DNA of 9,756 nucleotides, taken from contig HF988020.1 of assembly GCA_000434635.1 (NCBI GenBank), positions 26,790 through 36,545 of the forward strand, read 5' to 3'. The notes under the pieces were generated by a model. That model saw only the letters and a program-made list of their open reading frames with translations. It was not told where the DNA came from and did no database searches. The position numbers were made by a program, and so were the translations under genes. Below, piece by piece: positions 7,126 through 9,756 of this stretch. The number at the start of each line of letters is the position of its first letter. The stretch's first letter is position 1. The stretch is from Firmicutes bacterium CAG:110 (GTDB lineage: Bacteria > Bacillota > Clostridia > Oscillospirales > Oscillospiraceae).

Positions 7126-7302
7126 ATCCTTGAAGGCTCTGAATCAGAACGGAGCCAATGCAGGCGGGCAGGGAGGTCCCCGGCGATTCCGACTTATAAG
7201 CGCGTCTCGCGGAAGAGACAGACAGAGAATGGATAAGGTATCGGAACAGAAAAACGGATCGCATACGCCCGTCAATCCGCAGAAAGAGAGGTTAACCAAC
7301 AG

Positions 7303-7332
7303 ATGTTAGATAATAAGAGCGAGCAGGAATGA
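7303..7332 (+). CDS. Possible nine-residue peptide MLDNKSEQE
   Basis: An ATG at 7303 follows AGAGAGG at 7285-7291 (spacing 11 nt, slightly long) and encodes MLDNKSEQE, ending with TGA at 7330-7332. The stop codon lies inside the left arm of the 18-bp hairpin at 7326-7388, an arrangement reminiscent of leader-peptide attenuators. Translation is not shown and the spacing is not ideal. Confidence 0.22.
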   Translation: MLDNKSEQE

Positions 7333-7388
7333 CCCTTGGCTGCAAAAAAACGTGCCGATCACAAGGCATGGCAGTCAAGGGTCATTTC
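7326..7388 (+). other. Long 18-bp-stem hairpin near the 3' end of the RNA candidate
   Basis: Arms 7326-7343 and 7371-7388 pair over 18 positions with two G-U wobbles and no mismatch. Inside, CGTGCC at 7351-7356 pairs with GGCATG at 7365-7370 (one wobble) around an 8-nt loop, leaving a 7-A bulge at 7344-7350. A U-rich but interrupted stretch follows, and the true terminator starts 11 nt later. Confidence 0.75.
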
Positions 7389-7398
7389 ATTTCTTTCC

Positions 7399-7421
7399 GC
7401 GCCCGGCCGGGGCGCTTTTTT
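7399..7421 (+). terminator. Strong intrinsic terminator of the RNA candidate
   Basis: GCGCCC at 7399-7404 pairs perfectly with GGGCGC at 7410-7415 around loop GGCCG, followed directly by six T (7416-7421). It ends the upstream transcript before the promoter of the TraX-like gene. Confidence 0.9.
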
Positions 7422-7431
7422 GCCGCCCGGA

Positions 7432-7461
7432 TTGACAATTCCGGCGAAAACGTGGTATCAT
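7432..7461 (+). promoter_or_regulatory. Sigma-A promoter of the TraX-like gene
   Basis: TTGACA at 7432-7437 and TATCAT at 7456-7461 are separated by 18 bp. The predicted start near 7468 gives a leader of about 26 nt before the ATG at 7494. This also rules out the longer upstream reading frame as the protein start. Confidence 0.85.
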
Positions 7462-7493
7462 ATTTTTATCCGGAATGTCACACAGGAGTGCCT

Positions 7494-8210
7494 ATGCAGA
7501 TACAAACGAAAAAATTTGCCGGGCTGACCGGGAATCAACTGAAGCTTCTGGCCTTGTTCGCCATGACCTGCGACCATGTGGGATTGCAGCTGCTGCCCCA
7601 ATTCATCATTCTGCGGATCATCGGGCGGCTGGCCGCGCCGCTTTTCGCCTATATGATCGCCGAGGGCTGCCGCTATACCCATGACCGGGGACGGTATCTG
7701 GGGAGACTTCTGGGCATGGCCGCACTGTGCCAGATCGCCTATTTTGCCGCCATGCGCTCACTCTACCAGTGCATTTTCGTGACCTTTTCCCTGTCCGTCT
7801 GCCTGATTTACGCGCTGGATAGCGCTGTTCGCCGCCGGACGCCGTCGTCAGTGCTGCTGGCTGCCGCCGCCCTTGCGGCCGCGGTTTTCATCACCGTGGA
7901 ACTGCCCCGGATTTTAATTCACACGGATTTTGACGTAGATTACGGTCTGTGGGGCGTAATGCTGCCGGTACTGGTGTATTTCGGCAGGGGAAAATGGGAA
8001 AAACTGGCGCTGTTTACCATCGGTGTCAGCCTGTTGGGGTTGCATTACGGCGGGGCGCAGTGGTGGGGGCTTCTGAGCGTTCCCCTTCTGGCGCTGTACA
8101 ACGGCAAAAAAGGCACATGGAATATCGGCCCGCTGTTTTACTGGTATTACCCCGCCCATTTGGTCGTGATTTACGGCCTGAGCCTGCTGTTGGAGCGTGC
8201 CGCCGGATAA
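7494..8210 (+). CDS. TraX-family integral membrane protein
   Basis: This 238-residue polytopic membrane protein has about 7-8 hydrophobic segments. TraX family marks include LKLLALFAMTCDHVG at 16-30, RIIGRLAAPLFAYMIAEG at 41-58 followed by RYTHDRGRYLGRL, FDVDYGLWG near 146-154, LLSVPLLALYNGKKG at 193-207, and YPAHL at 219-223 near the C terminus. In the F plasmid TraX N-acetylates pilin; chromosomal Firmicutes homologues are common, and their substrate is unknown. The ATG at 7494 is chosen because it follows CAGGAG by about 6 nt and lies just after a promoter. The frame is open further upstream (to 7329), but that part overlaps the terminator of the preceding RNA and reads as low-complexity sequence. 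No conjugation genes are nearby. It is probably co-transcribed with the flavoprotein gene 45 nt downstream. Confidence 0.88.
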   Translation: MQIQTKKFAGLTGNQLKLLALFAMTCDHVGLQLLPQFIILRIIGRLAAPLFAYMIAEGCRYTHDRGRYLGRLLGMAALCQIAYFAAMRSLYQCIFVTFSLSVCLIYALDSAVRRRTPSSVLLAAAALAAAVFITVELPRILIHTDFDVDYGLWGVMLPVLVYFGRGKWEKLALFTIGVSLLGLHYGGAQWWGLLSVPLLALYNGKKGTWNIGPLFYWYYPAHLVVIYGLSLLLERAAG

Positions 8211-8213
8211 CGT

Positions 8214-8237
8214 ATCGACCGGGGAACCATCCCCGAT
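8214..8237 (+). other. Small hairpin in the TraX-flavoprotein intergenic gap
   Basis: GGGGA at 8221-8225 pairs with TCCCC at 8230-8234 around loop ACCA, with a possible outer ATC/GAT pairing. No T-tract follows and the next ribosome binding site begins within a few bases. It probably acts as an mRNA-processing or stability element rather than a terminator. Confidence 0.35.
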
Positions 8238-8255
8238 ATATAAGGAGGAAATGAT

Positions 8256-8810
8256 ATGCGTAAAGATTTTGGTTCCAAGCCCATGCTGTACCCCATGCCG
8301 GTACTGATCATCGGCACCTACGGCGAGGACGGCACGCCCAACGCCATGAACGCCGCATGGGGCGGCATCGTGGACACGAATCTCATCGGCATCTGTCTTG
8401 CGGACCACAAGACCACCCGGAACATCTTCGCCCGGAAAGCCTTCACCGTCTCCATGGCGGACGCGGAAAACATGGTGGCTGCGGACTACGTGGGCATCGT
8501 GTCCGGCGATAAGGTTCCCGATAAGGTCGCCCGTGCAGGCTGGCACACCAGCAAGAGCCATCTCGTGGACGCTCCCATCATCGACGAACTGCCCATGACG
8601 CTGGAATGTTCCTTCGTCAGCTACGACGAGGGCACCGGACTGCTCATTGGCCGGATCGAAAACGTCAGCGCCGAGGAATCCATTCTCACCGACGGCAAGA
8701 TCGACCTGAATAAGTTCCACCCCATCACCTTCGACCCCTGCGGCAACGGCTACTATCCCCTTGGCGAAAAGCTGGGCGACGCTTTTCAGGAAGGCAAGAA
8801 GCTGAAATAA
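8256..8810 (+). CDS. Flavin reductase-like FMN-binding protein
   Basis: This 184-residue soluble cytoplasmic protein belongs to the flavin-reductase-like/flavoredoxin family, with a split-barrel FMN-binding fold. Family marks are the N-terminal PMPVLIIGTYGEDGTPNAMNAAWGG (about 14-38), then ICLADHKTTRNIFARKAFTVSMA (about 47-69), in which the Thr/Arg-rich segment normally contacts the flavin phosphate. Next come DYVGIVSGDKVPDK and a C-terminal HPITFDPCGNGYYPLGE segment. The length is normal. A strong TAAGGAGGAA ribosome binding site lies 5 nt before the ATG. The electron donor and acceptor cannot be told from sequence; family members include electron carriers and NAD(P)H:flavin oxidoreductases. 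It follows the TraX-like gene by 45 nt with no promoter seen between, so one operon is likely. Transcription should stop at the palindrome downstream. Confidence 0.88.
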   Translation: MRKDFGSKPMLYPMPVLIIGTYGEDGTPNAMNAAWGGIVDTNLIGICLADHKTTRNIFARKAFTVSMADAENMVAADYVGIVSGDKVPDKVARAGWHTSKSHLVDAPIIDELPMTLECSFVSYDEGTGLLIGRIENVSAEESILTDGKIDLNKFHPITFDPCGNGYYPLGEKLGDAFQEGKKLK

Positions 8811-8845
8811 TTTCGAGGGCATGACGACCCCCACGCAAACACAAA

Positions 8846-8897
8846 GCCCTCTCAGTCACCTGCGGTGACAGCTCTCCCGGAGGGAGAGCCAGGGGGC
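8846..8897. repeat. Dispersed multi-hairpin intergenic repeat typical of gut Clostridia
   Basis: The element has outer arms CCCT (8847-8850) and AGGG (8891-8894) enclosing two perfect hairpins: GTCACC/GGTGAC (8855-8860 with 8864-8869, loop TGC) and GCTCTCCC/GGGAGAGC (8871-8878 with 8882-8889, loop GGA). The CCCTCTCAGTC...GACAGCTCTCCC...GGGAGAGCC layout matches, from memory, a widespread repeat in Faecalibacterium and related genomes with a variable first loop. Only one copy lies in this window, so its repetitive nature rests on that recollection. It carries no coding sequence and may be MITE-like or terminator-like. Confidence 0.6.
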
Positions 8898-8905
8898 GCA
8901 CAAGA

Positions 8906-8947
8906 AATGGATCGTATCGGTACCGATACGATCCATTCGCCGTTTTT
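8906..8947. terminator. Perfect 32-bp palindrome, probable bidirectional terminator
   Basis: Positions 8906-8937 are an exact inverted repeat without a spacer; the left half reads AATGGATCGTATCGGT and the right half is its complement. As RNA it folds into a long stem on either strand. On the plus strand TTTTT follows at 8943-8947 after a 5-nt gap; on the minus strand the sequence continues TCTTGTG, preceded by an A-run. Its position between the convergent flavoprotein and TrkH-type genes supports termination of both. Confidence 0.65.
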
Positions 8948-8949
8948 CA

Positions 8950-9756
8950 TCAATATTTCCGCCATGTCGAGGGCATGAGCAGGATCAGCATGGGGAACAG
9001 CTCCAGCCGCCCGAACAGCATATCCGCCGTCAGGACGATCTTCGCCAGCGGCGAAAAGGCCGCGAAGCAGCCCGTGGGGCCGACCAGCCCCAGGCCGGGG
9101 CCGATGTTATTCAGCGTCGCCAACACGGCGGTAAACGTGGTGACAAAATCCAGATTGTCCAGCGCCACCAGCAGCACGGACACCAGCGTCACCAGAAAAT
9201 ACAGGGTCATGTAGCTCTGAACGCCCTGCACCGTCTCCCGGCTGACGGGCTTTCCGTCCACCGTCAGCACCCGCACGGAGCGGGGATGAAGCAGCTTGCG
9301 CAGCTCGGAGCCAAGGGCTTTGCACAGAATCACCAGCCGGGAAACCTTCACGCCGCCGCCGGTAGACCCCGCACAGGCACCCACGATCATCAGCAGCACC
9401 AGAATACACCGGCTGAGCTGGGGCCACAGGTCAAAATCCGTTGTGCTGAAGCCCGTGGTGGTAATGACGGACGAGACGGCGAAAAAAGCGTGGTGGAATG
9501 CGTCAAACGCCGTGGGGAACATCCCCAGAATGTTAAGGGTAATAATCAGCGTGCTCCCGGCGATGATGGCAAAATACGCCCGCACCTCGGTATTCCGCCA
9601 GGCCATGGCATATTTTTTCATCAGCAGGAAAAAGTAAACGTTGAAGTTCACGCCGAACAGCGCCATGAACACGGAGACCACGCCCTGAAGATAGTAGCTG
9701 TTATAGTAGCCCATGGAGCTGTTCTTGATGCCGAAGCCGCCGGTGCCGGCGGTGCC
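8950..9756 (-). CDS. trkH: TrkH-family potassium uptake protein, 5' end outside window
   Basis: The C-terminal 268 residues of a K+ transporter membrane subunit are visible; the frame stays open to the window edge, so the N-terminal part lies beyond base 9756. The ATG at 9712-9714 lies inside a pore motif and is not the start. Three selectivity-filter-like loops are seen (visible residue numbers): AGTGGFGI at 3-8 onward, TTTGFSTTDF near 99-108 and NNIGPGLG near 216-223. Each is followed by a transmembrane helix, and the STGGGVKVSR segment (131-140) comes before a cytoplasmic stretch. The end, ADMLFGRLELFPMLILL, is characteristic of TrkH. Such proteins normally work with a cytoplasmic TrkA/KtrA-type NAD-binding subunit, perhaps encoded upstream outside the window. 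The stop TGA is at 8950-8952. Confidence 0.9.
   Translation of the reverse strand, partial: GTAGTGGFGIKNSSMGYYNSYYLQGVVSVFMALFGVNFNVYFFLLMKKYAMAWRNTEVRAYFAIIAGSTLIITLNILGMFPTAFDAFHHAFFAVSSVITTTGFSTTDFDLWPQLSRCILVLLMIVGACAGSTGGGVKVSRLVILCKALGSELRKLLHPRSVRVLTVDGKPVSRETVQGVQSYMTLYFLVTLVSVLLVALDNLDFVTTFTAVLATLNNIGPGLGLVGPTGCFAAFSPLAKIVLTADMLFGRLELFPMLILLMPSTWRKY

Larger units (their letters stand above)
7097..7421 (+). ncRNA. Candidate structured non-coding RNA of unknown family, about 325 nt
   Basis: This stretch has its own promoter and ends in a strong intrinsic terminator; a separate promoter for the next gene follows, so it looks like an independent transcript. No long ORF fits it. Possible helices are 7107-7112 with 7237-7242 (GATACC/GGTATC), 7135-7140 with 7151-7156, 7163-7169 with 7267-7273 (one G-U), 7204-7208 with 7215-7219 (GTCTC/GAGAC, loop GCGGAA) and 7326-7343 with 7371-7388. 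Some alternatives compete, for example 7187-7192 with 7241-7246. I found no tmRNA, RNase P, SRP, T-box or common riboswitch signature. It also contains two very short ORFs with ribosome binding sites, so it might instead be a peptide-coding or attenuated leader. The boundaries come from promoter and terminator positions. I have no expression or conservation evidence. Confidence 0.55.

Noticed and set aside
7329..7493. N-terminal extension of the TraX-like protein by 55 residues
   Set aside because: It would be translated through the 18-bp hairpin, the terminator and the promoter at 7432-7461; the ATG at 7494 has a proper ribosome binding site and matches the family N terminus.
7914..8834. Minus-strand open frame of about 306 codons opposite the TraX-like and flavoprotein genes
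   Set aside because: It spans two plus-strand genes with clear families and their intergenic ribosome binding site; its composition is shadow-like.
1..9756. CRISPR arrays, tRNA or rRNA genes, insertion sequences, phage or defence genes
   Set aside because: No regularly spaced repeats, cloverleaf, rRNA motifs or transposase/integrase frames were seen on either strand.

Overview
The window looks like a chromosomal segment of a moderately GC-rich Clostridia member, most likely Oscillospiraceae-like (Faecalibacterium/Oscillibacter/Flavonifractor relatives). This rests on strong GGAGG-type ribosome binding sites, sigma-A type -35/-10 promoters, the gene families present, and an intergenic repeat of a kind I associate with gut Clostridia genomes. 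The lineage is an inference; no rRNA or phylogenetic marker is present.

Layout. Positions 1-1221 (+) hold the 3' part of a beta-CASP metallo-beta-lactamase-fold RNase-like gene, which runs convergently into a shared terminator. On the minus strand, 5501 down to 1281 is a phosphate locus: an OmpR/PhoB-type response regulator (GTG start), a PhoR-type PAS histidine kinase translationally coupled to it, a strong terminator, then a Na+/phosphate cotransporter fused to a PhoU-like domain. The regulator gene and the transporter gene each carry the same 17-bp direct-repeat element (TTTACnnAGATTTTACA), placed at the same distance from a plausible -10. This suggests the two-component system regulates itself and the transporter as a compact low-phosphate regulon.

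Upstream lies a PatB/MalY-type PLP-dependent C-S lyase (6863-5655, -) with a perfect consensus promoter and a leader hairpin. The 630-bp gap at 6864-7493 contains, on the plus strand, its own promoter, a strongly structured transcript of about 325 nt that I could not assign to a known RNA family, two tiny ORFs with ribosome binding sites, an 18-bp-stem hairpin, and a strong intrinsic terminator. It ends with a separate promoter for the next gene. This orphan RNA candidate is the most interesting item in the window.

Next (+) come a TraX-family membrane protein (7494-8210) and a flavin-reductase-like FMN protein (8256-8810), probably one operon. They converge on the C-terminal part of a TrkH-type potassium transporter (8950-9756, -, continuing beyond the window). 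The convergent gap holds a dispersed multi-hairpin repeat and a perfect 32-bp palindrome that probably acts as a bidirectional terminator.
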